Source: Ostrinia nubilalis (Eukaryota > Arthropoda > Insecta > Lepidoptera > Crambidae). Taken from it: a stretch of 64,000 nt of DNA. Both the position numbers and the translations under genes were made by a program. The notes under the pieces are model-generated. The model worked only from the letters and a program-made list of their open reading frames with translations. It did no database searches and had not been told where the DNA came from. The DNA is taken from positions 14,818,001-14,882,000 of the forward strand of contig NC_087104.1 in the NCBI RefSeq assembly GCF_963855985.1, given 5' to 3'. Positions 22,901-30,945 of this stretch are shown here, one piece after another. Numbering within the stretch: position 1 is the first letter of the stretch; the number at the start of each line of letters is the position of its first letter.

Positions 22901-25900
22901 TTTACAAGAAAGTTGTTTTCTTGGAACTATTAGTTGATGGCATGACGTTATTTACTCGACTGGCTAATTAATTCCTTTTTAATGGAATGAAATTATCGTT
23001 ACCATTACCTAATTAATTATATATTTTACTAACGAGATGAAAACTAGGCAAATGTTAACATTGATTTTTTTACTCTAAAGCGTTCTGTAGAGCTAGATCA
23101 CACGTCTCGGTAGCTTGAGGTCTTGTAATCGGGACGTTGCTTTTTACACGTTAAAGTTTTGTTTGCGAGTAGGGCCACTATGGGCCAGTTTTGCAGGAAG
23201 TGTAAACGGTTGTTCGTGTGCTCGACGCAGGACCCGGACGTGTTCCCGCAGGACTGCATGCACTTCATGGAGAGCATCCCGGCGGCGCCGCTGGGCGCGC
23301 TGGCGCCGGGCGCCAACGTCGGCGTCATGCTGGGCGAGGTCTACTCGCCCTCGCACTTCTGGCTGCTGCGCCTCGGCGACGGCTACGACGCCATGGGCGA
23401 CATGATGGACGAGATGACGTGAGTGCGCACTCACGGCCTCCCTGCCCTGCCTCGTGCCGGGGCAGAGCGAGTGAGCTATTCTTGCGATTTAGTTAACGAA
23501 GTTCTGTGTGTTTCCTGCAATAGTAAGTAGGCAAGTATCCGATATTTTTTATCTGTTGAAAATTGTAAGTGGCGATGTCGACTGTCCAGCTCTATTAGAA
23601 AAAATAGACATCTGGGTTCCGCGAAAACTACCAGTAGGACGTACTCAGCCGCTAGCAATTCCCAGAGTTAATAAAAATTATCGCCTCAACTCTTTTTTTA
23701 TTCGTCCGAGTAAATTTTTTAACGATATATCAAAAAATAATAGTGACCTAGAATTATTTCGAACCAAACCCACTACTATAAATAAATTATTCAATTCAGA
23801 CTTTTCCAACTCCCACTCCAGCGACGCTTAAAAGTACTGTTGACTATTAAGTTTTCACTTGTAAATTCTTTAAATGTCTGTTACACAGCGTCTAGTCTAT
23901 TTGCATCTTGACTTCCATGTGCGATTGCATTGAAATGGCTAAGCAGATACATAATTTTAGGTTTCATTATTTGTATTGCTGTTGGTTTTCCTAATAAAAA
24001 AAATTAAAAATAACCGAGGTGATCGTTTCTATAAATCGGTTTCCGTCGGTGTCCGCAGGAGGTACTACACGCACGGCGAGGGCAAGGACCGCTCGCTGGC
24101 GCTGGGCGCCGTGCGCGTCGGCCACTACTGCAGCAGCGTGTTCGAGGGCGACTGGCACCGCTCGCTCATCGTGCGCGTGCAGGACTGCGACACCGTCAAG
24201 GTGGGCGCTCGGGTCCGCTCGTCACGTCGCGTCTTTCCGTTTTATACATGGCCAGAACGCACCCATAGGAAACTGCTCGTGTATATTTTGTAGTGCCCGT
24301 TTGTAAATCTGTGACTCCAAACTATACACGAATTTTGCATACTGATCGTGTATAGTTTGGAAGAGCTTAGTAAAAAAAGTCATCTCCAAACTGTACTCGA
24401 TTAGTTTCACACCCTTGCGTTCTGGCTATGTATAGAACGGAAAGACGCCGTCACGTCAGGTGACACGTCACGAGCCGAGCTCACGCGTCCCTCGTCGCAG
24501 GTGCGGCACATCGACTACGGCACGGTGGAGAGCGTGGCGGTGAGCGCGCTGAAGCCGCTGCGGCGCGCGTGGGCGGCGCTGCCGGCGCAGGCCGTGCGCG
24601 CGCGCCTCGCCGCCGTGCGCCCGCCCGGCGCCGGCCGCCGCTGGCCGCACGCCGCCGCCGCGCACTTCCTGCACCTCGTGCGCGACCGCCGCCTCGTCGC
24701 CAACGTCGCCGCCGTCGACCGCGAGGTGAGCCCCGCAGCGTTGCCAGACGTCCCGATTTTGGCGGGACGTCCCGATTTTTAAATCAAATTTAAATGTCCC
24801 GCGCGGGACTGGCTTGGTCCCGCTTTTCGGAGAGAGACACTCACTTCACCAGACTATTGTTTGAAACGCTATATTATTCTAAAGAATAAAACTTTTTTAA
24901 TCTTTTTCTTTTTTTATTCTAAAGACGAATTTAACGATAGAGTAGGTAAATCTGATTTAAAATATTATTTTTTTGTTAAAATACATTTTCTATAATATGG
25001 TTACTTTTGGTATCTATTGTCACGTAAACGTAATTTTAAGTCAAATAAAAAGATAAATATTTGAAAACCTTTGATTATATACGTTTTTTTACTATGTCCC
25101 GCTTCTGACGGAAGAATCCCGCTATTTTCACTCAAAAAGTGCCAAAGTCCCGACTTGGCGAAAAAAAAAACTGACAACGCCCCCCGCCCATCCTCCGCCG
25201 CGTTCAATATCAAACGCGACCGACGCACGCAACGATCGTTCCGTGATTTCAGGAGGACATCCTGGAGGTGTTCCTGATCGACACGTCGACGGAGGAGGAC
25301 GTGTGCGTGAGCTCGCAGATGGTGCGCGCCGGGTACGCCGACCCGCGCGCCGACTCCGCCCTGCGGGTGAGTGCCGTCCGCGCGCCGCCCGCCTCCGACG
25401 TGCGCTCGCTGCTGGCCGCGCTGGTCCACGTGCGCCCCCCCGCCCCGCCCGCGCCCCGCGACGACGACGCGCTCAGCGACGTGTCGGCGTCCGCGTCCGA
25501 GCTGGTGGGGCGCGCGCCGCGCCGCCTGCCCACGTGGGACGCCGACGCCGAGTCGTGCGTCTCGCTGAAGCTCGCCAGGCTTCGCGCGCGCCTCGCCCCC
25601 GCTCGGCCCGACGAGCGGGAGCCGGCGCCCGGGGCGGAGGCCGTGGAGCCCGAGCCCGGCCCGGCGGACGACTCGAGCGAGGTGTCGACGGCGGTGTCGC
25701 AGGGCTCGGTGCGGCTGGCGCGGCTGCGCGCGCTGCACTCGCGGCTGCGGGCGATCCCGGAGCACGCGGCGCCGGGGCCGGCCGGCGTGGCTCCGGAGCC
25801 GGCCGGCGGGCGCGGCGCCGGCGAGTCGCCGGGCTCGAGCGACTCGGCGCCGACCAGCGTGGTCTCGGTCTCGAGTGTTTTGCTTCGGAAGCGGTTGGAG

Positions 25901-28900
25901 TTAGCGAAGAAATTGAGTCTGTTAGATCCGCAGCCGAGTAGAAAACTGAACTGACTAATCGAAAGCTCAGTTACGTGTGCATAATCTCGCCTTTTTCGTT
26001 CTGGGAACGACCTTTTGAAAATATTTTTACTGTCTGACGCGAGTTAACGATGATGATGTGCGGTGCGACAAGGATCTTTTGGCGCTTTGTTACCTGTTCG
26101 ATTTCCGTCTGGTAAGCGTTTTTTGTTTATTTCCATAAAAAATTAAAAATATACCGAGAGTCATAAAATCACAATCTACAATTTTGGTACACGTATACAT
26201 ATTCTTCAGACTGATTTGTGACGAGCTATAAGGTGCGTGGCGACACCTCGGGCACCTATCTTCGGAGGGCCCGCTTTGATTTGGCCCTCGCCTCCTGGCT
26301 CGCCTTGACCGGCCGGCCAGGAGTGAATCACGAGAGCAAAACCTATGCTCCAGGTTGGAAGCGTAAACTGTCATAACGCCGGGGGCATGCTGACCGATGA
26401 CGCAATCTTGCGCCCCGCAGTCTCACCTCTCAATAATCTTAACCATTTACACCAATGTTGCTGCCACCCGGTAGCATATAATGGGGCGGCCCATTTAGTG
26501 AGCGGCGAGTCTCCGTCTGCCGTTATTAACAAGATGAGACATTTGATGTGGCAGGCGTCCCGTCGTCACATCAATATCCCAGTAGCCAGTCCAGCAATTT
26601 CCTATCAATAGAATAGACCCGGTTTAGTACCCATCTCTCTGCAATAGTGCACTTAGCGGATACTGTCTTTGGCTACATGTACACATCCCAACACATTATC
26701 GTATCCTGAAGGGGCCTCTTCCTGTTGAATCTGTATCCCAACGAACGCCTTCCACAAGCTTTGTGGCGAGCTGTAGGTGAGTAGCGACACCACGGGGTCA
26801 GTTGTTAATCCGAGTGCTCCCGAGAGTCGGTCAAGACCCTCGTCTTCGGCTCGCCGAATTGGACTCTCACGCTTGCCTTAGCCGGCCGGCCAGAGTGGAG
26901 TCGCTAGAGCTATATTAGTTAATTTTAAACTTTCGCGTTGCATAATTGAATTAATAATTAAACAGGTTTTAACGCAATAAATCGCGCTAGAGCTATATGC
27001 TCCAGTGGTGGAATTGTTAAAGGGCATAACGTCGCGAAAATTAAAAAAAATCACTTGTGCCAAGAATACTAAATTACACTACATACTTGTTATTTTGTTA
27101 CCTAATAGTGGATTTTATTAGGTGGTAACTCTAATTTCGCAATAGGGCCTTCACAACAATGTCATCAAAGTGCTAAGAGATCCTTGCAGTACTGTATATT
27201 GTAAGATTAAAATTTATCTAGCGTTTTTCATGCATCTCCCAGTTATATTATCGTACACGGTATGTAATGTTTGTACAATTTCATTTCGAAATTCTATTGA
27301 TATAATCATAAAATCATTGTAAATATAAGATTTGACAAACTTAAAATTGAAGTATAGGAAAATAAGTTAAAGCGCAGTTGATTCATGCCCCGATTTGTCC
27401 GTGATGCCGGTCGTTAGGTTCACTCGTAGAGTTTACTTTTGTTGTATTTACCATCAAACTTATTACACCGTCTTGTAACTTAAAAGTTACTATCATTTTT
27501 TTATCATGCCAACTAGATGTATAATTTTTTGTTAGGTTAGACTATAGAAACTTACCTAGTGGTACCTTACCTTACTTATGTTTATCACTACCGTTTATTT
27601 GAGGATATTTTTCAATGTTTAGTTAGCTAGCAAGTGTTTAAACTATGGCAAAACAAAATTAAATTAGGATATTTGAGTCAGTAATTTTATACTGAATCGG
27701 GTCAACGGCAGCAAGAAACTAAAATGTAATTTACATAACGTAAATGTGGAAAGAATCAATGAAGGCTCTGTTTCAAATAATATAATAAATATAGTTCTGT
27801 TCATAGTTCATATGTAGTTTTTAACACTTGCAAGCTAGCCTCGATAACATTTGAAGCCTAGCCTCGAGCACTGCATGTCATTGTCGTCGTCGCGACTTCG
27901 GGGTTGTAGATCAGTCGTGCGCCAGGAACCTCCGAGGTCTGCGGCGTCGGCCCTCCCCCTCCCCCTGACGAGCGGTCGATGTTGCAGACGTCGGAGTGTT
28001 ACCTGTTCCCGCGGTTCGACGCGCTCGAGGCCGGCGCCACGCCCAACTACGCCGAGATACACGCCTACCTGCGCGACGGCATCGCGCTCGACTACGTGGA
28101 CGACTACCGCCGCCACGTGCCCGCCAGCCTGCCGCCGCCCGCCGCCAGCCCCGAGCCCGGCCCCGCCGGCCCCGCCAGCCCCGCCGGCCCCCCCAGCCCC
28201 GCCGGCCCCGCCCGCTCCGCCTCGCTGTCCGCCGACAGCATCGACGGCTCGCGCGCCTCCCCCGAGCCCGACGTCACGCCCCAGCTCTCCAACTGCGTGC
28301 CCCTCCGGCCGCAGTGCCCGCCCTTCCAGCCCCGCGACCCGCCGCGCGCGCCCACCCCCGCCCCGACCCCGCCTCCGCGTTGCGAAACTCCGCGTACCCC
28401 CTGCGAGTCCCCGCGTGCGTCCTGCGACGCTTCTCGTGCGCCCAGCGAGGCCCCGCGCGCTCAGAGCGACGCCGCTCGTCCTCCGAACGTCACCCCTCGC
28501 CCGCGTTTGGACGCTCCGCGTGCACCGCGCGCCGAGCCGCGGGCGCCCCGGGACGCCGCGCCCCGGCCGCGGCCGCCGCCGCCCGGGGTCACGCCGCTCG
28601 TGCACGCGTACTCGCAGATGCTGCCGATGCCGGGCTACGCCGGCTTCCCGCCGTTTCCGGGCGCCGTGCCGCTCTACCCGCCCGTGTACTCGCCGCCCTC
28701 GCCGATGCTCTTCCCGCATCCCCCGTACCCGGGGTTCTGTCCGCCGCACTACCCCGGCGGCCCGTTTCCCGGCCCGATGCCGGCCCCGCTTCCCGGCCCG
28801 GCGCCCCCGCGACGTCCGGATTCCGGGGCGACCGCCCGGCGCCCGGGCCCCGCGGCGGCTCCCCCGCGACCCGCTCCCCTCGCGGGCCCCTCCCGTCCCG

Positions 28901-29415
28901 GTCCGTCGACTCCCGACTCTTGTCCCGATGTGTCGACGCGCTCGTCCGGCGCGCCGCCCGAGGCCCGCCCGAGCGGCGACCCGCCGGCGACCCCCCCGAG
29001 CTCGCGGCCGCCCCCCGAGGCCCCGGCCGCGGCCGGCGCGCCGACGCCGCCGGGCTGGGCGCGGCCGCGGTCGCCGCCGCCGCCGTACAGCGGCGCGGAG
29101 GGCCCGGCGCGCGTGGGGCCCGACGCCGGCGACGTGCGGCTGTCGGTGTCGGAGTGCGAGATCTTCCGGCTGCTGAGCAGCGTGGACTCCAACGCGGCGC
29201 ACTGGTACATGGTGGACGCCATCGCGCGCGCCATGCGCACGACCACGACGCCGGCGTCCGCGCTGAACCCGGCGGCGCCGGAGTACCGGCCCCCCCGGCC
29301 CCCGCAGGCCCCCCAGCCCCCGCGGGCCCCGCAGCCCCCCCAGGCCCCGCTGCCCCCGCGCCCGCGCGTGCCGCTGCCCGCCGGCATGCGCCCGCCGCCC
29401 GGCTTCGGCTTCTAA
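10924..29415 (+). CDS. LOTUS-Tudor protein, tejas/TDRD5-type, 10 coding exons, 1054 aa
   Basis: Exons: 10924-11112, 11289-11395, 11527-11963, 12075-12183, 21601-21826, 23231-23418, 24059-24200, 24501-24725, 25253-25366, 27988-29415. All introns are GT-AG, phases agree and the total is 3165 nt. Residues about 1-75 form a LOTUS/OST-HTH domain (LRDYRNMMGVPVPLAKYGY). A low-complexity linker (about 100-240) is followed by a second LOTUS about 247-325. An extended Tudor domain spans about 400-560 (WHRSLIVRVQDCDTV, then VRHIDYGTVESV with the aromatic IDYG core). The last exon is strongly Pro/Ala-rich and ends PPPGFGF. Tejas/TDRD5 proteins work in germline nuage, recruit the helicase Vasa, and support piRNA-directed transposon silencing. 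Two LOTUS and one Tudor domain favour TDRD5/tejas over TDRD7/tapas. Intron 4 (9.4 kb) carries two large transposon insertions. A second C-terminus is possible by reading through the exon-9 donor. Confidence 0.85.
12184..13038. other. Intron 4 of the tejas-like gene, left of the pogo element
   Basis: This is AT-rich sequence. The block 12420-12960 contains short open frames on the minus strand, but no conserved product was recognised. Confidence 0.4.
13039..17137 (-). mobile_element. Pogo-type DNA transposon, apparently complete
   Basis: The ends are perfect 23-bp inverted repeats beginning CCGTAAAATGCTGCAACTTT. TA lies at both flanks (13037-13038 and 17138-17139), the Tc1/mariner-pogo target duplication. 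The 4099-bp interior holds one uninterrupted transposase gene on the minus strand. Variants of the subterminal motif ACTTTGCC recur near both ends (about 13219, 13239, 13383, 16731, 16766). The element sits in intron 4 of the tejas-like gene, antisense to it. Intact ends and ORF suggest recent insertion. Confidence 0.88.
13814..16234 (-). CDS. Pogo-like DDE transposase, 806 aa
   Basis: The gene is a single open frame, MGNDKHRKRR at the start. Residues about 15-65 form a psq-type helix-turn-helix (YEAEKQFGIPRRTI), and about 70-150 a CENP-B-like DNA-binding region. The DDE endonuclease domain follows, with catalytic Asp177 (LNFDETN), Asp285 (IIGDNLASH) and Asp321 (THLTQPLDVAFFG), which is DD35D spacing. 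The C-terminal 400 residues are Lys/Ser-rich and low-complexity, with a small folded end (about 715-806, FASKKSVKHFIGKILFIN) also seen in other insect pogo-like proteins. It should cut and paste its own element at TA sites. All three catalytic residues are present and no frameshift or stop is seen. Confidence 0.92.
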   Translation of the reverse strand: MGNDKHRKRRKPGARKYSDYSQETLEVAADLVRDKVISSYEAEKQFGIPRRTIVNRSKKLHSKDFGRPTELSIDEEAHIADVVNLSAQFGSPLTMLDLRIVVHNYLTKNGKLHLFKGKMPGERWARAFLDRHHFSNRAAQNIKRNRAAKTVDELNQYFENLEESLKDIPPTNILNFDETNLTDDPGSRKCIFKRGTKHPERVLNASKSSVSVMFSGSADGQCLPPYVVYKADHLWTRWSENGPKNCRYNRTKSGWFDMVCFDDWFKYIVLPWANSLDGPKLIIGDNLASHLSVETIQICQSQNIRFVFLPTNATHLTQPLDVAFFGPMKRHWREILTNYKATYGSANTINKCHFPQLLDELMTKIDMTKETNLRKGFEGCGIYPFNPSRVTKRLPTVQEEDIRQFDASLLEYLQRNRRSQPIKTGQNSRLTVTPGKSISTEEAEELAKAKLIKKNPKQKEKKDTSLPGPSKIISVKNKKNKQTGKMHKKTISQPISDNKIDKCSQSSGLPLMIKNPNSLSRLCTNAINIYLQPLASDSFKIVHCLKDLPKGSEMNFLFCDDTPECLQLNTDSIPKNDLELQKKSSIKKKPSKIIITSKPSNIIITSNKVIKEASPENNMPLRDKDTQINTKKRRQANISQLQSSKNKRKRKRVYDSESSSTSETSFRAADDSDCEDFDNYIQTYLQEQEDQENICPFGLSNIEFHEEDPLGFDKNSWVIVKFASKKSVKHFIGKILFINNKIPTVKFARKVKNSKCNKGTVFTYPNIDDVCAVQDLNDIITVLPDPQITRRGQFIFNLSLEKYNIQ
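17398..20217 (-). CDS. LINE ORF2: endonuclease-reverse transcriptase, 939 aa
   Basis: Residues 1-235 are an APE-type endonuclease: CLQETW (Glu39), YLLGDFNAH (Asp156) and SSDHFPL (Asp232-His233) supply the active-site residues. Reverse transcriptase spans about 525-790, with CFLDLSKAFDMV, GVRQGGLTSP and the catalytic ISYADDM at 715-720. No RNase H domain follows; the protein ends shortly after a Cys-containing LPRFCSASGMF segment and RHWI. It starts 11 nt after the ORF1 stop, so both are probably translated from one RNA. No stop or frameshift is visible, so it may be active. Confidence 0.92.
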   Translation of the reverse strand: MKNMSIISNFISYNCKNVKTSVVEIRKLCEQADIVCLQETWLLPYEISFLGEIHPEFSYTGSSAVDLSSGVLRGRPYGGVAILWRKSLFSMVSVIPSDSDRIVAIKVSTSERTFVVSSIYMPTDSAENFPVFTKCLGSLCALVESSEIECVYLLGDFNAHYPETFGKEMLSFCDEQSWICADYRYLNINSDCFTFISEAHNCRRWLDHCLVTSSAWNTITDVRIDYGVYSSDHFPLIVQCNLDVIRSKVSVGKDLCSKVLWGNRDSDQINQYKMLCQNKLRNIDFPTEFSNCADHMCDSHEHKDILNKLYLKIINVLSESAILTFKGQGNLYKRKVVGWNLHVSEAHAEARRCFDLWVLYGKPVSGQIYELMYETRKIFKSKLQWCVKNENQIKMNIIASQHRKKDFKKFWKSTQRLCTKPSLPVSVNNVSDSKSIANNFRDHFRVKANVSTNRIESGRGVLDGGSGRTLVYFSAREVGNIIKRSTRGKSPGHDSLSVEHLQHAGVHLPRVLSMFYNLCIRHAFLPPDLMKTVVVPIVKNKTGDVSDINNYRPISLATITAKVLDGLLDQKLGKFIQLHDAQFGFRAGLSTESAIFALKETVRYYTNRKTPVYGCFLDLSKAFDMVSYEILWEKLETTGLPRELVDIFRYWYERQENCVKWAGETSDMYRLECGVRQGGLTSPKLFCLYINELIVGLSSMHAGCSIDGQMINNISYADDMALLSPSVGSLREMLRVCERYAKTHGLKYNCKKSEIVVFAARGVSIRPVPPIRLNGEQLNIVPTFKYLGHVVTSDLKDDSDMGRERRALSIRGNMLARRFARCTSEVKIALFKSYCQSFYTSGLWVSYTQKTFNALRVLYNNMFRVLLGLPRFCSASGMFADAHVNGFQAVMRNKITSIKNRMLDSPNSILMVLAGRWDSVLIRHWITALINQEQIYINN
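20229..20963 (-). CDS. LINE ORF1 protein, about 244 aa
   Basis: The open frame extends to 21098, but its first 20 or so codons (upstream of 21031) derive from the transposon into which the LINE inserted. The ATG at 20963 (MESFEYSSGPMG) is therefore the first start inside the LINE. The N-terminal half is low-complexity. The C-terminal part (PIYIYNVSKEVSTSDIQKYI, then ending in a Lys-rich tail) resembles an RRM-like RNA-binding fold as found in CR1-group ORF1 proteins. It likely packages LINE RNA. Confidence 0.7.
   Translation of the reverse strand: MESFEYSSGPMGLPPMVCNDGELCHPSIPSDQNNTQIVSQLVDAAQVTTDILPTLSENKSAERQRSISELTVAELETDVLTTKPVAPIATHGLSMQRDSTKSFAETAQEGEWKPQCKDDKWVLVQKKRLRNRFLSNRGNAVESDSNFKAADIKVPIYIYNVSKEVSTSDIQKYIEKKSNISVTLEKMNMKSMKQYDGYKVFVPRQNIDIFLQDNFWPNGIAYRRFVNFGVKRKKNENLSLREDN
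21178..21465. repeat. GC-rich insertion of retroelement type, unclassified
   Basis: The segment (GTGCCGTGTGGGGACGG to about GGGGCAAGGGGTGCG) interrupts the right part of the TTA element. Its GC-rich, stop-poor character with GGTAGCGGTCACGGT repeats looks like a LINE 5' leader in the plus orientation. No target duplication was found. The identification is an impression, not a match. Confidence 0.3.
21860..22065. mobile_element. TAA-duplicating MITE (PIF/Harbinger-like)
   Basis: The 206-bp element has ends GGCCCAGAACAGACGGTG and CACCGTCTGTTCTAGGCC. TAA flanks both sides (21857-21859, 22066-22068). The arms continue with GAAACGCAACTGC / GCAGTTGCGTTTC. It lies in intron 5 of the tejas-like gene and shares its GGCC start and 3-bp duplication with 7260-7390. 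Confidence 0.7.
22240..23150. other. Intron 5 of the tejas-like gene, remainder
   Basis: This is mixed repeat-like sequence. TACGGAACCCTACACTGCGC near 22265 is reminiscent of dispersed moth retroposons, but no end or coding fragment could be defined. Confidence 0.3.
24229..24448. mobile_element. MITE with 9-bp target duplication (MULE-like)
   Basis: The 220-bp element begins GCGTCTTTCCGTTTTATACA and ends with the inverse TAGAACGGAAAGACGC. It is flanked by a perfect 9-bp direct repeat CGTCACGTC (24220-24228 and 24449-24457). Nine-bp duplications are typical of Mutator-like elements. It fills most of the 300-bp intron 7 of the tejas-like gene. An inner hairpin (CCAAACTATACACGA and TCGTGTATAGTTTGG) is also present. 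Confidence 0.7.
24739..25185. repeat. TGTCCCGC-motif element in intron 8 of the tejas-like gene
   Basis: GCGTTGCCAGACGTCCCG at the left and ACTGACAACGCC at the right form rough inverted ends. The interior has repeated GTCCCG(C/A) motifs. The same motif family occurs at 62909-63322. It probably belongs to an old non-autonomous DNA element. Confidence 0.45.
25253..25954 (+). CDS. Alternative terminal exon of the tejas-like gene (intron-9 retention), giving 774 aa
   Basis: If the GTGAGT donor at 25367 is not used, the frame stays open for 196 more codons to TGA at 25952-25954. The product has repeated Leu/Arg motifs (LKLARLRARL, VRLARLRALHSRLRA) and a Lys/Leu-rich end (LRKRLELAKKLSLLDP). The lack of stops and the residue pattern look protein-like, but at this GC content long open frames arise easily. 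Transcript data would decide between this end and the splice to 27988. Confidence 0.4.
   Translation, partial: EDILEVFLIDTSTEEDVCVSSQMVRAGYADPRADSALRVSAVRAPPASDVRSLLAALVHVRPPAPPAPRDDDALSDVSASASELVGRAPRRLPTWDADAESCVSLKLARLRARLAPARPDEREPAPGAEAVEPEPGPADDSSEVSTAVSQGSVRLARLRALHSRLRAIPEHAAPGPAGVAPEPAGGRGAGESPGSSDSAPTSVVSVSSVLLRKRLELAKKLSLLDPQPSRKLN
26000..27834. repeat. Retroelement-like DNA in intron 9 of the tejas-like gene
   Basis: Two related blocks, about 26215-26365 and 26755-27030, share GACGAGCTATAAGGTG-like starts, CGACACC, GCCGGCCGGCCAG and CTAGAGC...TGCTCCAG. They look like duplicated parts of a retroelement 5' region. Sequence between 27060 and 27834 is AT-rich with nothing recognised. 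Confidence 0.35.
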
Positions 29416-29995
29416 CGCGTTCTCCCTTTTTGTGCCTTTTGCGCCTTTCACGTGATGATACCGTTCGCGTTAAAAGTTATATCCGTAGCATTTTAAGACT
29501 GATCTAAAATCCCGAGGCTACCTCAGAAATTTAAAATGGTACAAATGTTCACATCGGTCATGGCCATATATTTTTTATCGACATTTCTTGTTCTAGTGAG
29601 TGTTTGTGGTACTGAATACTCGTGTGTTGAATCTTTTACTCTCGCCTTGCTTAATCGATCCTAATCAAATTTTGTCTATCAGCTGTCAAATTTCAATCTG
29701 TTTTTGATGAAAATAGCCACGGTATTCGATACCTTAATACTTTTATATTGTAATAGTCATTAAAAGTAAAAATGATAAAGATTGAAATTTGACAATTGAT
29801 GGATAGTTTGGGATTTATTATGGGGACTGGGATTTAGTTGTAAGTTTAATTTGTTCCACCTGACTATTTTAATTTTAGTTATGTAATCTGTTAATTTGTA
29901 AGTGACATAAGTACATTAGTATTCTACCTATATTGTTAAATTAATCTTAAGTGTTCGTAAATATGTTATATTAGATTTTTTGGTAAATGACTTGT

Positions 29996-30001
29996 AATAA
30001 A
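29996..30001 (+). terminator. Polyadenylation signal AATAAA of the tejas-like gene
   Basis: AATAAA lies about 580 bp after the TAA stop, in AT-rich 3' UTR. It is the first canonical hexamer noticed downstream. Confidence 0.45.
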
Positions 30002-30945
30002 ATTACATTTTGTAATCCTACTACGCATTTAGACGGTGCTTTGGTGTAATTTAGAAAAAAATATCGTTTTGTGTAATTTATCTGCATATTCCAAACTTTT
30101 ATTTACTTTTTGAAAAAAAAAAAAAAAACTGTTCCATCTGTATTTTTTATGTTTAAAATACATATACGTTTGTAATCATAAGATTCCATGTTAATCACAT
30201 AGGAATTGTTTGATTCTGTGATAAAAAAGTGGAAGGATATTATGTATGTAAGTGATAAATTTTGAATACATAAATCTATCAAATTAGCTAGTTTTATTCT
30301 TCCTCCCTGAAAATGAAATATTAGGTGTGTAGGTAGTGTGATCCGCATCCACATGCCGCTGAGTTAGCGCACATCATTAAAAGTTTTGCTTGCTTATTTA
30401 TAACGCGTAAACCTTGCATTGAAAAACAAAATCTAAAAAAAGGGAAACTACACTAAAATACTACTGAATCCTACTATGCGCATAGCACGACTAGTTCATA
30501 TAAACGCTATTTTCTGCCAAACGCCCCCATGTACATCCCTAGCCGATAGTGATGTAACCAACATTATCAAAATCGAATCGGTAACTAGTAAAATAGATGA
30601 GATAAAAAATTTCTGGCAAAGTTAGTGCACCTCACTACGCAGTGATTATTTTATCTGTGTGACTTTTGTAAAAAAATATGTTATCAAACATGGCGTGCGA
30701 AAAAGCGTCGTGTGGAAATTACTGGGATGGATTTGTTTATTAGGTCAGCTTATAACTGAACGATACCGCGTCGCTGGACTATGTGGTCACACACAAAAGG
30801 GCGAAGTCTCCATGTCAACGTTCGGAAAAGGTAAACGTCGTGTGCGGCGTTGTATTTCGGAGCGAGGACAGGGTTGTGATGGTTTGGCTGATGGTAGGAG
30901 GTGCCGGGGCGGAGGCGCTCGGCGGTAGGCGAGTGCGCGGGTGAT
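30002..30945. other. Intergenic region upstream of the first four-span gene
   Basis: This is AT-rich to 30800, then GC-rich near 30900 where the next gene's 5' end is expected. No other feature was seen. Confidence 0.4.

Noticed and set aside
27835..29451. 538-codon open frame on the minus strand
   Set aside because: It mirrors the GC-rich, Pro-rich last exon of the tejas-like gene. Its Arg/Gly/Ala composition is what the reverse complement of such codons gives, and it has no domain.
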